This document shows positions 52,585-61,422 of a stretch of DNA of 64,000 nt, piece after piece. This DNA is from Geothrix campi. GTDB lineage: Bacteria > Acidobacteriota > Holophagae > Holophagales > Holophagaceae. Each line of letters opens with the position of its first letter. The stretch's first letter is position 1. The notes below the pieces were generated by a model that was given only the letters and a program-made list of their open reading frames with translations, did no database searches and was not told the origin of the DNA. Made by a program: the position numbers and the translations under genes. The DNA lies in the NCBI RefSeq assembly GCF_024609265.1, contig NZ_JANHMP010000001.1, positions 806,001 through 870,000 on the forward strand, written 5' to 3'.

Positions 52585-53460
52585 ATGAAATCCATGACCG
52601 CCTTCGCCGAGGTCGTCCGGCCCCTGGCCGCCGGGCAACTTCGGCTGTCCCTCCGCAGCGTCAATAGCAAGTCCCTGGATCTCAGCCTGCGCCTGCCCCC
52701 CGCCCTGTTCCCCCTGGAGGCCGGACTCCGCGCCCAGGTGCGCGAGGCCGCCCAGCGCGGGAAGCTGGACCTCACTGTGGAGGTGCAGGACGAACCCTCG
52801 CTGGAGCCTCGCATGAACCGCGCCCTGCTGCGGGCCGTGGCCAAGGGGTGGCAGGAGGATGCGGAATGGCTGAACCTGCCCCCCCTCACCGCCGAGGCCT
52901 TCTTCCGCCTTCCCGGCGCCTTCCAGGCCCCCGCCTCGGACCTGGGCGAGCGCATGGAGGCCCCCGTGCGCGAGGCGTTGGCGGCCCTGCTCGATACCTG
53001 GAACGAAGGCCGGGCCCGTGAGGCCGAACGGCTGCGCCCCTTCTTCGTGGATGGGCTGGCGCGGTTGTGCTCCCTGTGCGAACGCCTCCAGACCGAGGCG
53101 GACCTCCAAGCCGCCGAGCTTCCCGGCCTCTACCGCCAGCGCATCGAACAGCTGCTGGAAGACGCCCGCCTCGCCGGCCAGCTCCCCGCTGAGCGCCTGC
53201 TGGCGGAAGCCGGCGTGCTGGCCGAGCGCCAGGACGTGCGCGAGGAGCTGATCCGCCTCGCCTCACACCTGGACGACTTCGCCGAACGCCTGGCCACCGG
53301 CCGCCTTGAAGGCAAGGCCATCGACGTGTGGTGCCAGGAAGTCCTCCGCGAACTCAACACCACCGGCAGCAAGTGCAAACGCATCGCCATGACCCGCGCC
53401 GTCATGGAAGCCAAGGGCGCCCTGGATCAGATCCGCGAGCAGTCGGCCAACCTGGAGTGA
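52585..53460 (+). CDS. YicC-family endoribonuclease
   Basis: This 291-residue member of the YicC (RnhX-like) family is a recently recognised metal-dependent endoribonuclease group. It has the diagnostic N-terminus MKSMTAFAE followed by LRSVNSKSLDLSLRLP, and the C-terminal DUF1732 block (DVREELIRLASHLDDF, GKAIDVWCQEVLRELNTTGSK, EAKGALDQIREQSANLE). The frame opens 228 bp earlier, but the family start is at ATG 52585 behind CCGAGG. Its end is four bases from the convergent solute-binding-like gene. Confidence 0.93.
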   Translation: MKSMTAFAEVVRPLAAGQLRLSLRSVNSKSLDLSLRLPPALFPLEAGLRAQVREAAQRGKLDLTVEVQDEPSLEPRMNRALLRAVAKGWQEDAEWLNLPPLTAEAFFRLPGAFQAPASDLGERMEAPVREALAALLDTWNEGRAREAERLRPFFVDGLARLCSLCERLQTEADLQAAELPGLYRQRIEQLLEDARLAGQLPAERLLAEAGVLAERQDVREELIRLASHLDDFAERLATGRLEGKAIDVWCQEVLRELNTTGSKCKRIAMTRAVMEAKGALDQIREQSANLE

Positions 53461-53463
53461 CGG

Positions 53464-54330
53464 CTAGAAGCCCAGCGGGTCGTAGGGCAACTCTGTGCTG
53501 CTCTTCCATACCCCGAAGAGCCGGGTGCGGGTCCAGTCCGAAGGATCCGGCCGCAAGCGCCGCATGCGGCGGGAGAGGAACCACACGGAACCATCTTTCG
53601 TGCGGTATTCGTCGTAGGGGGCGATGCGGACCTTCGCCATGTCCTCGGGACTGACCTGGCCGGGGAAGACGGCCCAAGCCCAGCGACCGGAGGCCAGCCC
53701 ACCCGCCCAGGCGCTGCTTTCCAGCAAGGACGGATCGGTGGTCACCCTCACCCCGGCAAGACCAGGGCGGCCGGGAGTGAAGCGCCCGAAGCGGAGGAGC
53801 GTCGTGCCCTGGCGTACGAAGGGCCCGCTCCCGGGAACCCGCCAATGGGCGAGCTGGGCGGGCAGGCCCGCCTGAGGGCTCTTGAAGCGCAGCTCGAGGG
53901 TGGCCGGGTCCAGCACACGGATGGTTCCACCCAGCTGGCCCGCCACAAGGGCCACGGCCTTGGCCGTCCGGGCGGCATCAAGCATGGTTCCGTCCTGCAG
54001 CCGCCAACCCGGGCGCACCGTGAGGCGCCACCGCCGGCTGTGCCGGGAACCCTCGAGATTGGACAGCAGCTGGCCCATCCAGCCACCATCGGGGGCTTTC
54101 TCCAGCAGCGCAAGGTCGGACTGCGCGATGAGGAAAGCCTCGGTACCCGGCCCGGCGGGCAATAGCACCTCCACCATGGCTTCGTCTTCACCAAACTCAG
54201 GCTGGCCAGGCACGAACAAGGTTTCGTTGGAGGCCAGGGGCACCGGCACCAGGGTGTCCTGGTACCACCAGATGCCGCCTGCCACCAGGGCGAGCAGGGC
54301 CAGGGTCAGGAGGGCGAGGCGGGTCTTCAT
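53464..54330 (-). CDS. Membrane-anchored protein with short solute-binding (SBP_bac_5-like) segment
   Basis: This 288-residue protein has an N-terminal signal anchor (RLALLTLALLALVAGGIWWY). The middle segment SRRWRLTVRPGWRLQDGTMLDAARTAKAVALV matches the conserved opening of family-5 extracellular solute-binding proteins (the LRPGVKFHDGTPLTAEDV-type block). However, the protein is about half the normal 500-residue length and lacks the second lobe. It may be a degenerate or specialised periplasmic binding protein. It lies four bases after the threonine aldolase stop and is probably cotranscribed. Confidence 0.62.
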   Translation of the reverse strand: MKTRLALLTLALLALVAGGIWWYQDTLVPVPLASNETLFVPGQPEFGEDEAMVEVLLPAGPGTEAFLIAQSDLALLEKAPDGGWMGQLLSNLEGSRHSRRWRLTVRPGWRLQDGTMLDAARTAKAVALVAGQLGGTIRVLDPATLELRFKSPQAGLPAQLAHWRVPGSGPFVRQGTTLLRFGRFTPGRPGLAGVRVTTDPSLLESSAWAGGLASGRWAWAVFPGQVSPEDMAKVRIAPYDEYRTKDGSVWFLSRRMRRLRPDPSDWTRTRLFGVWKSSTELPYDPLGF

Positions 54331-54333
54331 GGT

Positions 54334-55362
54334 TCAGGCTGCCCGGAGGAGGTGGGCCAGGGGCTCGATGCGGCGGAGGGCCTCCTCGATGTCGGCCATC
54401 TCCAGATCGCGATGCGGGATGAAACGGATGGCTGATCCCACCGGCAGGGCCCGGACACCGACGGCTTCCAGGGCCGCCAGGGCCGCGGCCGCATCGGGCA
54501 CGGCCACCAGGAGGATGTTGGTTTCAGGCAGGGGAGCCGCGATGCCGAAGGCGCGCAACCCTTCGGCGAGCCGTCGGGTCTTGGCGTGATCCTCGGCGAT
54601 CCGGGGCAGGTAATCCAGCGCCACCAGACCCGCCGCGGCTACGACGCCACCCTGGCGGACACCGCCGCCCAGCATCTTGCGCAGGCGCCGAGCCTCGGCG
54701 ATGGCCGGCGTCGAGCCCGCCAGCAGCGAGCCCATGGGCGCCCCCAGCCCCTTGCTCAGGCAGACCTGCACCGTGTCCACGCCCTCGGCGAGCGCAGCGG
54801 GCGAAAGCCCCAGCGCGGCAGCGGCGTGCCAGATCCGCGCGCCATCCAGGTGCACCGCCAGCTTGGCGGCCTTGGCGGCGGCCACCAGGGCGCGGTGCTC
54901 GGCCTGGGGTGTCACGGCGCCTCCCGCGAAGTTGTGGGTGTTCTCCAGGCAGAGCAAGGTCGTGCGCAACGAATAGTAGGGGCCGGGCGATCCCGCGGCC
55001 CGGGTCACCTGGGCCGGTGTGGGCCGGCCGGGGCCGCCCTCCCAGGCCAGGGCTTCGGGCATGCCGCCCGCCAGCCAGGCACCGGTGCCCAGTTCCGCGC
55101 CCAGCACATGGGCCTGGGCGGGCGCCAGGAAGCGGTCGCCGCGCTTGAGGTGCAGCATCAGGCCGATGAGGTTGCCCATGCAGCCGGAGGGCACCCAGAG
55201 CGCGGCCTCCATGCCCAGCAACCCGGCGACGCGCATCTCCAGTTGGACCATGGTGGGATCGTGCTCCAGCACGTCATCCCCCACCTCCGCGGACGCCATG
55301 GCGGCGCGCATCTCCTTCGAGGGCTGGGTCACGGTATCGGAGCGGAGGTCGATGGATCGCAT
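54334..55362 (-). CDS. ltaE: Low-specificity L-threonine aldolase
   Basis: This pyridoxal-phosphate enzyme cleaves threonine or allo-threonine to glycine and acetaldehyde. The 342-residue protein shows [57 protein letters not shown] and the cofactor lysine in [16 protein letters not shown]. The start at 55362 gives the family N-terminus; the frame itself opens at 55401. The upstream side holds an inverted repeat and a regulator remnant. Confidence 0.93.
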   Translation of the reverse strand: MRSIDLRSDTVTQPSKEMRAAMASAEVGDDVLEHDPTMVQLEMRVAGLLGMEAALWVPSGCMGNLIGLMLHLKRGDRFLAPAQAHVLGAELGTGAWLAGGMPEALAWEGGPGRPTPAQVTRAAGSPGPYYSLRTTLLCLENTHNFAGGAVTPQAEHRALVAAAKAAKLAVHLDGARIWHAAAALGLSPAALAEGVDTVQVCLSKGLGAPMGSLLAGSTPAIAEARRLRKMLGGGVRQGGVVAAAGLVALDYLPRIAEDHAKTRRLAEGLRAFGIAAPLPETNILLVAVPDAAAALAALEAVGVRALPVGSAIRFIPHRDLEMADIEEALRRIEPLAHLLRAA

Positions 55363-55401
55363 GGAGAGATTCAAGCACAGCCGGAGGCGCGCGGTTGGCA
55401 A

Positions 55402-55426
55402 AACAAGTTTTCAAAACAAACTTGTT
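55402..55426. promoter_or_regulatory. Palindromic operator-like site AACAAGTTT-N7-AAACTTGTT
   Basis: A perfect 9-bp inverted repeat with a 7-bp AT-rich spacer lies between ltaE and the regulator remnant. It looks like the operator of a dimeric winged-helix repressor and may overlap the promoters of both sides. Confidence 0.6.
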
Positions 55427-55459
55427 CCATGGGAAAACCAGAACCAAGCCCAAAGCCAC

Positions 55460-55567
55460 CTCGACCTGGATCGGATCATCCACGAGCCTGCCCGGCTGGC
55501 CATCCTGCGGGCGCTCCCCGGGAATCCTGAGGCCTCTGGCACACTATTCCTTTGTGCCGGAGATTGA
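55460..55567 (+). pseudogene. Remnant of a winged-helix (HTH_27/MarR-like) regulator
   Basis: Thirty-five codons ending at a stop one base before uppP translate as LDLDRIIHEPARLAILRALP and then TLFLCAGD. The first part is the well-known start of small winged-helix repressors (LD-x-x-IHEPARLAIL-x-x-L); in intact members the recognition helix (GLTKGNLSSH-type) would follow at this point. There is no start codon in frame with a ribosome-binding site. I read it as a 3'-truncated fossil. Confidence 0.5.
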
Positions 55568-56449
55568 ATGAACCTATTGCACGCCATCCTCCTGGGTCTG
55601 ATCCAGGGCCTGACGGAATTCCTGCCGGTGTCCTCCACGGCGCACCTCACCCTCGCTGAACACCTGATGTTCGGCGGGCGGCCCATGCCCCTGGCCTTCG
55701 ACGTGCTGCTGCACGGAGGCACCCTGATCGCCCTGATGATCTATTTCCGCCGGGAGCTGCTCCAGGTGGTCATGGGCTGCGTGGGCCGGGATCTGGAGGG
55801 CCGGAAGCTGGCGCTGTGGCTGTTCATCGCCATGATCCCCACAGGTGTCTTCGGCTTGGCCACCAAGGGCGTGAAGGAGGCGGCGAAGGACCACCTCTGG
55901 GTCTACGGCATCGGGCTGGTCTGCACCTCCGGCCTGCTCTACCTCGCCAACCGCCTCAGCCGAGAGCGGATCAATCTGGCCGGTGATGACAAGGCCGGGC
56001 GCGGCATCAGCGATCTCCGGGCCTCGGACGCCCTGGCCGTGGGCGCCATCCAGGGCATCGGCGGCGGCTTCGGATTGTCGCGCTCCGGATCCACCATCGC
56101 CATGGGCGTGTTCCAGGGCCTGCGCCTGCCGGTGTCGACGCGATTCAGCTTCCTCCTGGGCATCCCCACCATCGCAGCGGCAGCAGCGGTCGAGCTTCGC
56201 GGTCTGCTGAAGCCCCTGTTCGGGCACCAGCCCCTGCCGGCCGACCTGGCCTTCCCCGCCGGGTCGGCCTCCCCCGCCCTGCTCTGCGGGGTGGGCGTCC
56301 TGGCGGCGGCCATCTCGGGCTACCTGGCCATCGGTCTCCTGGACCGTTTCACCCGGAAACCGAAGCTCAATGGCTTCGCCGTCTACTGTCTGGGCCTGGG
56401 CCTGGTGATGCTGACCCTGAGTGCCACGGGCGCCCTCGGCCATCACTGA
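55568..56449 (+). CDS. uppP: Undecaprenyl-diphosphatase
   Basis: UppP (BacA) dephosphorylates undecaprenyl pyrophosphate so the lipid carrier can be reused in wall synthesis; its active site is at the periplasmic face. The 293-residue polytopic protein has LIQGLTEFLPVSSTAHLTLAEH, FDVLLHGGTLIALMIYF, and the second conserved block GGGFGLSRSGSTIAMG. It starts at ATG 55568 with GGAGA upstream, immediately after the regulator remnant. Confidence 0.96.
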   Translation: MNLLHAILLGLIQGLTEFLPVSSTAHLTLAEHLMFGGRPMPLAFDVLLHGGTLIALMIYFRRELLQVVMGCVGRDLEGRKLALWLFIAMIPTGVFGLATKGVKEAAKDHLWVYGIGLVCTSGLLYLANRLSRERINLAGDDKAGRGISDLRASDALAVGAIQGIGGGFGLSRSGSTIAMGVFQGLRLPVSTRFSFLLGIPTIAAAAAVELRGLLKPLFGHQPLPADLAFPAGSASPALLCGVGVLAAAISGYLAIGLLDRFTRKPKLNGFAVYCLGLGLVMLTLSATGALGHH

Positions 56450-56572
56450 ACGGAGGCCACCACTGGAAGGCCTGGCACCGCCGTTCACCGGCCTGATCAC
56501 TCCGTTCGCCGGTCCTCCTGAACGGGAACCCATCGTCTGCCTCTACACTGAGGCCTTCCCTCCGGAGGTCCG

Positions 56573-57334
56573 GTGATCCAGCTCAACGAGGTCCACAAAT
56601 CCTTCACGGTGAAGGATCGGAAAACTCGCGTCACTAAGCGCATCGACGCGGTGCGCGGGATCTCACTGGAGGTGAAGCCCGGAGAGATCTACGGCCTGCT
56701 GGGCCCCAACGGCGCCGGCAAGTCCACCACACTGCGCATGATCGCGGGCCTCATGGATCCTGATGGCGGCGCCATCAGCGTCTGCGGCCACAACACCTGT
56801 CAAGAGCCCGAGGCAGTCCGGGGCTGCCTGGGCTACCTGAGCACCGATATGGGCGTGTACGTCCGTTTCACGCCCCGGGAACTGCTGCGGATCTTCGGGG
56901 AATTCCAGGACGTGGATCCCATGGTGGCCGAGCGCCGGGGCATGCACCTGCTGGAGAAGCTCCAGCTCGCCGATTTCGCGGACGTGAAGATGGAGGGCTT
57001 CTCCTCGGGGCAGAAACAGAAGGTGAGCATCGCCCGGGCGCTGCTGCACGACCCCAAAGTGGTGATCTTCGACGAACCCACCACGGGATTGGACGTGCTC
57101 ACCGCCAAGACCGTGCTCGATCTGCTGCGCATCATGCGCGAAGAGGGCCGCACCGTGATCGTGTCCACCCACGTCATGCCCATGGTGGAAGACATCTGCG
57201 ACCGCGTGGGCATCATCTTCGACGGCAAGCTGCACGGGGACGCGCCCCCCCGGGAGATCCTGCAATCCAGGCATGCCAAGAGCCTGGATGAAGTCTTCTT
57301 TCAGCTGGCGGCTGAATCCGAAGGAGGCCACTGA
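56573..57334 (+). CDS. ABC exporter ATPase, NatA-like
   Basis: This 253-residue ATPase has Walker A LLGPNGAGKSTTLRMIAGL, Q/H-loop elements, the signature as GFSSGQKQKVSIARAL, in which the usual LSGGQ reads FSSGQ as in NatA, and Walker B KVVIFDEPTTGLD. NatA/NatB pairs export sodium or other small solutes; the actual substrate here is unknown. The start is a GTG at 56573 behind CCGGAGG. Its stop shares a base with the permease start (TGATG). Confidence 0.92.
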   Translation: MIQLNEVHKSFTVKDRKTRVTKRIDAVRGISLEVKPGEIYGLLGPNGAGKSTTLRMIAGLMDPDGGAISVCGHNTCQEPEAVRGCLGYLSTDMGVYVRFTPRELLRIFGEFQDVDPMVAERRGMHLLEKLQLADFADVKMEGFSSGQKQKVSIARALLHDPKVVIFDEPTTGLDVLTAKTVLDLLRIMREEGRTVIVSTHVMPMVEDICDRVGIIFDGKLHGDAPPREILQSRHAKSLDEVFFQLAAESEGGH

Positions 57335-58524
57335 TGCGCGGCGCCCTGCTCATCGCCAAGAAGGAGTTCCTGGAGCTTTCCAAGGACCGGAAGACGCTGT
57401 TCTTCGCCTTCGTGCTGCCCTTCCTGCTCTATCCCGCCATCTTCGGCATGATGGCGAAGATGGCGAAGCGGGACGAGGACCAGAACCGCAACAAGGCCAG
57501 CCGGATCTACGTGGCTGATCCCTCCGGCGCCATCACGGACCTGATGCGGGCCGATCCGAAGCACTTCGAGCTGCTCCCGAAACCCGAAGGCGACCTCCGG
57601 CAAGCGATCCGGGATCAGAAGCTGGATCTGGCCTTGGACGTGGCGCCAGGCGCCACCGAAGCCCTCCAGAAACATGCGACGTTCCTCATCGGCGCCACTG
57701 TGGATGAAAGCGAGCACACCTCCGAACTGGCTCTCAAGCGTGTGAGAGAGACGCTCACGGGACAGGAAAAGGTCTGGATCCAGGCGCGCCTCCAGACCCT
57801 CGGTGCCTCCCCCCAGCTGGCGGAACCCCTGAAGCTCGAGGTGAAGAATGCCGCTGATCCCGCCCTGGAGATGGGCAAAGTCATGGGCCGGCTGCTTCCC
57901 TACCTGCTGATGATCATGATGTACACCGGTTCCATGCAGCACGGGATCTACGCCACCGCCGGTGAGAAGGAGCGGCACACGCTCCTGAGCCTGATGGCCA
58001 CCCGCCTGCCGAGGAACCAGATCATCCTGGGCAAGCTGCTCTACATCTTCAGCATGGGCGTAATCGCGGCTCTGCTGAACCTGCTGAGCATGGGGCTCTC
58101 CATCCCCTTCATGGGTAGCGGTTCCTCGAATTCCATGCAGGCGATGGCGGCCGTGGCGAACCCCGCGACTCTGGGTCTCACGTTCATGATCATGGTGCCG
58201 CTTGGCCTCTTCTTCTCGAATTTCATTCTGCTCATGGGCATCCAGGCCCGGAACACGATCGAGGCCGGCAGCGCCATCACGCCTGGCATCTTCCTGGTGG
58301 TCTTCCTCGGCATCTTCACCATGGCCCCGGGCGTGGACAAGATGGCCTTCCTCTCCTACGTGCCCGTGGTGAACGTCTGCCTGGCCCTGCGCAAGCTGTT
58401 CAGCCAGCAGTTCAACCAGCTGGAATATCTGGTGGCCTTCGCCATGACCGTGGGGCTGGCGGCCGTCATGACCTGGCTCTCCACGCGGATCCTCAACCGG
58501 GAGAAGGCCCTGTTCAAGGCCTGA
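57334..58524 (+). CDS. ABC-2 type permease, NatB-like
   Basis: This 396-residue membrane partner of the preceding ATPase has one N-terminal transmembrane helix (FFAFVLPFLLYPAIFGMM), an extracytoplasmic domain of about 150 residues, and then five or six helices in the C-terminal half. The segment TAGEKERHTLLSLMATRLPRNQIILGKLL is the conserved ABC-2 coupling region of NatB/YhaP exporters. The two genes form an operon. Confidence 0.9.
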   Translation: MRGALLIAKKEFLELSKDRKTLFFAFVLPFLLYPAIFGMMAKMAKRDEDQNRNKASRIYVADPSGAITDLMRADPKHFELLPKPEGDLRQAIRDQKLDLALDVAPGATEALQKHATFLIGATVDESEHTSELALKRVRETLTGQEKVWIQARLQTLGASPQLAEPLKLEVKNAADPALEMGKVMGRLLPYLLMIMMYTGSMQHGIYATAGEKERHTLLSLMATRLPRNQIILGKLLYIFSMGVIAALLNLLSMGLSIPFMGSGSSNSMQAMAAVANPATLGLTFMIMVPLGLFFSNFILLMGIQARNTIEAGSAITPGIFLVVFLGIFTMAPGVDKMAFLSYVPVVNVCLALRKLFSQQFNQLEYLVAFAMTVGLAAVMTWLSTRILNREKALFKA

Positions 58525-58607
58525 TGACGGTTTCAGGGGCCTGCGGGGCATTTGCCCGGGAAAAGCTGTCATCCTATAGTTTCTCCAAGGCTTCCAGAGG
58601 ATCCCGC

Positions 58608-59138
58608 ATGGCGACGAAGGCCAAGTCAGAACACGCTCCCAAGTCCGCCCCCGCACCGGCCGTCCAGGTCTTCCCGCTCGCGGACGCATTCGCGAAGGCC
58701 GTGAAGCTCGTGGATGTCGGCAAGCACGCCGAGGCCGTGAAGGCCCTGGACCACCTGATCGAGGAAGCCCAGGCCACCGGCGACTGGGCAGTGAAGCGCC
58801 GGGCGCAGGTCTACCGCGCCCAGGCCGAAGCGAAGCTGCATCCCCCCAAGGCCGCCACTCCCGATGTCGTCACCGAGATCCAGGCCTCTCTCAACCGGCA
58901 CGATACGGATGGGGCCCTCAAGCAGTTGGAGAAGGCCATCAAGGCACACCCCGCGCAGGGTCCCCTGCATTACCTCCGGGCCGTGGCCTTCGCCCAGGCG
59001 GAGAATACCGAAGCCTCCGCGGAGAGCCTCAAGAAGGCCCTCGAGCTGGATGGCGATCTGGTCTTCCTGTGGCATATGGAGCCGGACTTCAACACGGTCA
59101 GGAAGTCCCCCCTCTTCGCCTTCACCGAAGGCCGCTAG
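58608..59138 (+). CDS. TPR-like repeat protein
   Basis: This 176-residue soluble protein has an Ala/Lys/Pro-rich N-terminus and helical pairs that fit tetratricopeptide repeats: AFAKAVKLVDVGKHAEAVKAL, then DTDGALKQLEKAIKAHPAQG, then PLHYLRAVAFAQAENTEASAESLKKALELD. These usually mediate protein contacts. The final HMEPDFNTVRKSPLFAFTEG resembles the end of a group of TPR proteins in which this last motif closes the solenoid. The start at 58608 is behind CCAGAGG; the frame opens earlier, inside the permease 3' end. Confidence 0.75.
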   Translation: MATKAKSEHAPKSAPAPAVQVFPLADAFAKAVKLVDVGKHAEAVKALDHLIEEAQATGDWAVKRRAQVYRAQAEAKLHPPKAATPDVVTEIQASLNRHDTDGALKQLEKAIKAHPAQGPLHYLRAVAFAQAENTEASAESLKKALELDGDLVFLWHMEPDFNTVRKSPLFAFTEGR

Positions 59139-59157
59139 GCCAGCGCCGGACCGCCTC

Positions 59158-60147
59158 ATGTCAGGCCCCCTGGGTCTCCATGCCGATCAGCCCCTGAAGG
59201 TGGTGGCCCTGGGCGGCGGCACGGGTCTCGCGGCCTTGCTGCGGGCCTTGAAGCGCGAGGCCGGCCGCAGCCGCGACCCCTGGAAGCTCACGGGCATCGT
59301 CACCGTGTCCGACAACGGCGGCTCCTCCGGGCGGCTCCGCGACGAGCTGGGCGGCATCCCGCCGGGGGATCTTCGCAACTGTCTCTCGGCCCTGACGCTG
59401 GAGGATTCGGCTCTCTCCGACCTCCTGAACTACCGGTTCAAGGGGGACGGCAGCCTCGCCGGACACTCCCTGGGAAACCTCATGCTCTGGGCCCTGGCGG
59501 ATCTCACGGGCGACTGGGTGCGCGCCATCCGGCAGCTTTCGGGGGTGCTGGTGACTCTGGGCCGCCTCTTCCCCTCCACCGTGGTGCCCATCACCCTCTG
59601 CGCCGAGGACATGGACGGGCGCCGCTACGAGGGGGAGACCGCTGTGGGTTCCTGCCGCCCACCCCTGGCCCGCCTGTGGATGGAGCCCGCCGGAGCCGAA
59701 CCCCTGCCTGAGGCGGTTCTCGCCCTGCTGCGGGCGGATCTCGTGATCCTCAGCCCCGGCAGCCTCTATACCTCCACGATCGCCAACCTCCTCCTTTCGG
59801 AACTCCAGGAGGCCGTGGCCATCTCCCGGGCACCGGTGGTCTATGTGGCCAACCTCATGACCGAACCCGGAGAGACCTCCGGCCTGGATCTGGAGAACCA
59901 TGTGGCCGCCATCGCCGCCTTCGGGCGCGTGGGCATCTCAGCCGTGATCGCCAACTCGGCCCCGCTCGGGCCGGAAATGCTGGCCCGCTATCGGGAAGAG
60001 GGCGGCGAACCGATTGCCGCCCCCTCCGCAGAGGTATTGGGCATCCCCGTCCATCGCTTCCCCCTGCTGGACCCCGAGGCCCCCATGGCGCGGCACCATC
60101 CAGACCTGTTGAATCAGGCCATCCGGGAAACCCTGACGCGGCTTTGA
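59158..60147 (+). CDS. yvcK: YvcK/CofD-like protein (gluconeogenesis factor family)
   Basis: YvcK-type proteins bind UDP-sugars and link carbon metabolism to cell shape and wall synthesis. The 329-residue protein has the nucleotide-binding opening KVVALGGGTGLAALLRALK, VTVSDNGGSSGRLRDELGGIPPGDLRNCL, GHSLGNLMLWAL, LVILSPGSLYTSTIANLL and APVVYVANLMTEPGETSG. The start is the ATG at 59158, 19 bp after the TPR gene. Confidence 0.93.
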   Translation: MSGPLGLHADQPLKVVALGGGTGLAALLRALKREAGRSRDPWKLTGIVTVSDNGGSSGRLRDELGGIPPGDLRNCLSALTLEDSALSDLLNYRFKGDGSLAGHSLGNLMLWALADLTGDWVRAIRQLSGVLVTLGRLFPSTVVPITLCAEDMDGRRYEGETAVGSCRPPLARLWMEPAGAEPLPEAVLALLRADLVILSPGSLYTSTIANLLLSELQEAVAISRAPVVYVANLMTEPGETSGLDLENHVAAIAAFGRVGISAVIANSAPLGPEMLARYREEGGEPIAAPSAEVLGIPVHRFPLLDPEAPMARHHPDLLNQAIRETLTRL

Positions 60148-60274
60148 CCCCCGAGTTGGAACCTGGGCCCCGGCCGATTCGGAAGCCAGGTGGATTCGGC
60201 GTCTTGTAGATTTTTGATCTCCCTGTGTTTTCAACAAGGATCGAGGTAGCCTTGTCCCTACGGGAGGCAGGTTC

Positions 60275-61399
60275 TTGGCGCTGAGCGGCGATCTGGCGAC
60301 GATGGGCCTGGAAGATCTCTTCCAGTGGCTCGCCGTGGGCAAGAAGTCCGGTGTGCTCGAGCTCCGTGGCCCCCTGCACACCAAGCGTGTGGCCTTCCAC
60401 GAGGGCCGCATTACCAGCGTGTGGTCCTCCGATCCGCGGGAGTACCTGGGCCAGTTCCTGCTCGCCTCCAACCGCATCACCGAAGACCAGCTGCGGGAAG
60501 CTCTGGCCACCCAGGAGGACGAGCAGCAACTGCTGGGCCGCATCCTCATCAACCGCCACCTGATCACCGAGGCCGAAGTCCGGCGCATCGTGCAGTTGAA
60601 GGTCGAGGAGAGCATCTACGACACCTTCCTCTGGAGCGCAGGCAGCTTCGAGTTTCACGACGGGCTGGCCTCCCACCAGAAGTCCATGCTGCTCAGCCTC
60701 GACGTCACCGGCATTGTGCTTGAGGGCGCCCGTCGGATGGACGACTGGAAGCGCATCCGGCGGATCATCAGGGGCGGCGATGCCGTGCTGATGGCCGTTT
60801 CCGAGGCCATCGCCGAGCACCTGCCCCTGGCTTCCGAGGATGCCGACCTCCTGGCGCGCCTGGATGGGAAGATCTGCGTGGATCAGCTCGTGCTGAGCAT
60901 CCGCATGCCCGAGTTCAAGATCAACAAGCTGCTTTTCGACCTCCACGAGAAGGGCCTGGTGCGCATCGTGAAGGAGGGCGGCGGAGTCGCGGAGAATCCG
61001 AGCCTCCAGCTGCAGCGGGCCCGCGCCCTCGTGGAGAAGCAGAAGCTGCAGGAGGCGCAGGAGGAGTTGCGCCGCATCCTCAAGGACCAGCCCAGACACG
61101 TGGACGCCGGCAAGATGATGGCCGTGGTGCAAGACCTCCTGGAGGACCGGAAGCTGGATCAGGAGCTGGTCCCCGAGCTGGCCGTGAGCATGGATGAGCT
61201 GATGACCACCGATCTCGGCTCCAACGAGGCCTTCCTGGCCAGTCGCGTGAATGGCCTGTGGTCCATCCGCGACATCCTCACCATCGCACCGTTCGAGCAG
61301 GCGGAATGCCTCGCCATCTTCTCCCGGCTCATCAAGCGTGGGATTCTCAAGACGTCAAAACTCACCAAGGGAAGCGATCAGCCGGGTGCCATGCGCTGA
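60275..61399 (+). CDS. DUF4388 (PATAN) domain protein
   Basis: This 374-residue cytoplasmic protein opens with the DUF4388 pattern: ALSGDLATMGLEDLFQWLAVGKKSG, LELRGPLHTKRVAFHEGRI, and a helical middle with EYLGQFLLASNRITEDQLREAL. Later modules repeat the LLARLDGKICVDQLVLSI and INKLLFDLHEKGLVRI pattern, and a helix-rich region QRARALVEKQKLQEAQEELRRIL follows. DUF4388 proteins are associated with regulation, motility and signalling in Myxococcota and Acidobacteriota; no catalytic residue is known. The start is TTG 60275 behind CGGGAGG. Confidence 0.85.
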   Translation: MALSGDLATMGLEDLFQWLAVGKKSGVLELRGPLHTKRVAFHEGRITSVWSSDPREYLGQFLLASNRITEDQLREALATQEDEQQLLGRILINRHLITEAEVRRIVQLKVEESIYDTFLWSAGSFEFHDGLASHQKSMLLSLDVTGIVLEGARRMDDWKRIRRIIRGGDAVLMAVSEAIAEHLPLASEDADLLARLDGKICVDQLVLSIRMPEFKINKLLFDLHEKGLVRIVKEGGGVAENPSLQLQRARALVEKQKLQEAQEELRRILKDQPRHVDAGKMMAVVQDLLEDRKLDQELVPELAVSMDELMTTDLGSNEAFLASRVNGLWSIRDILTIAPFEQAECLAIFSRLIKRGILKTSKLTKGSDQPGAMR

Positions 61400-61422
61400 T
61401 CCCTCCCGGATCCGGAGGCACC

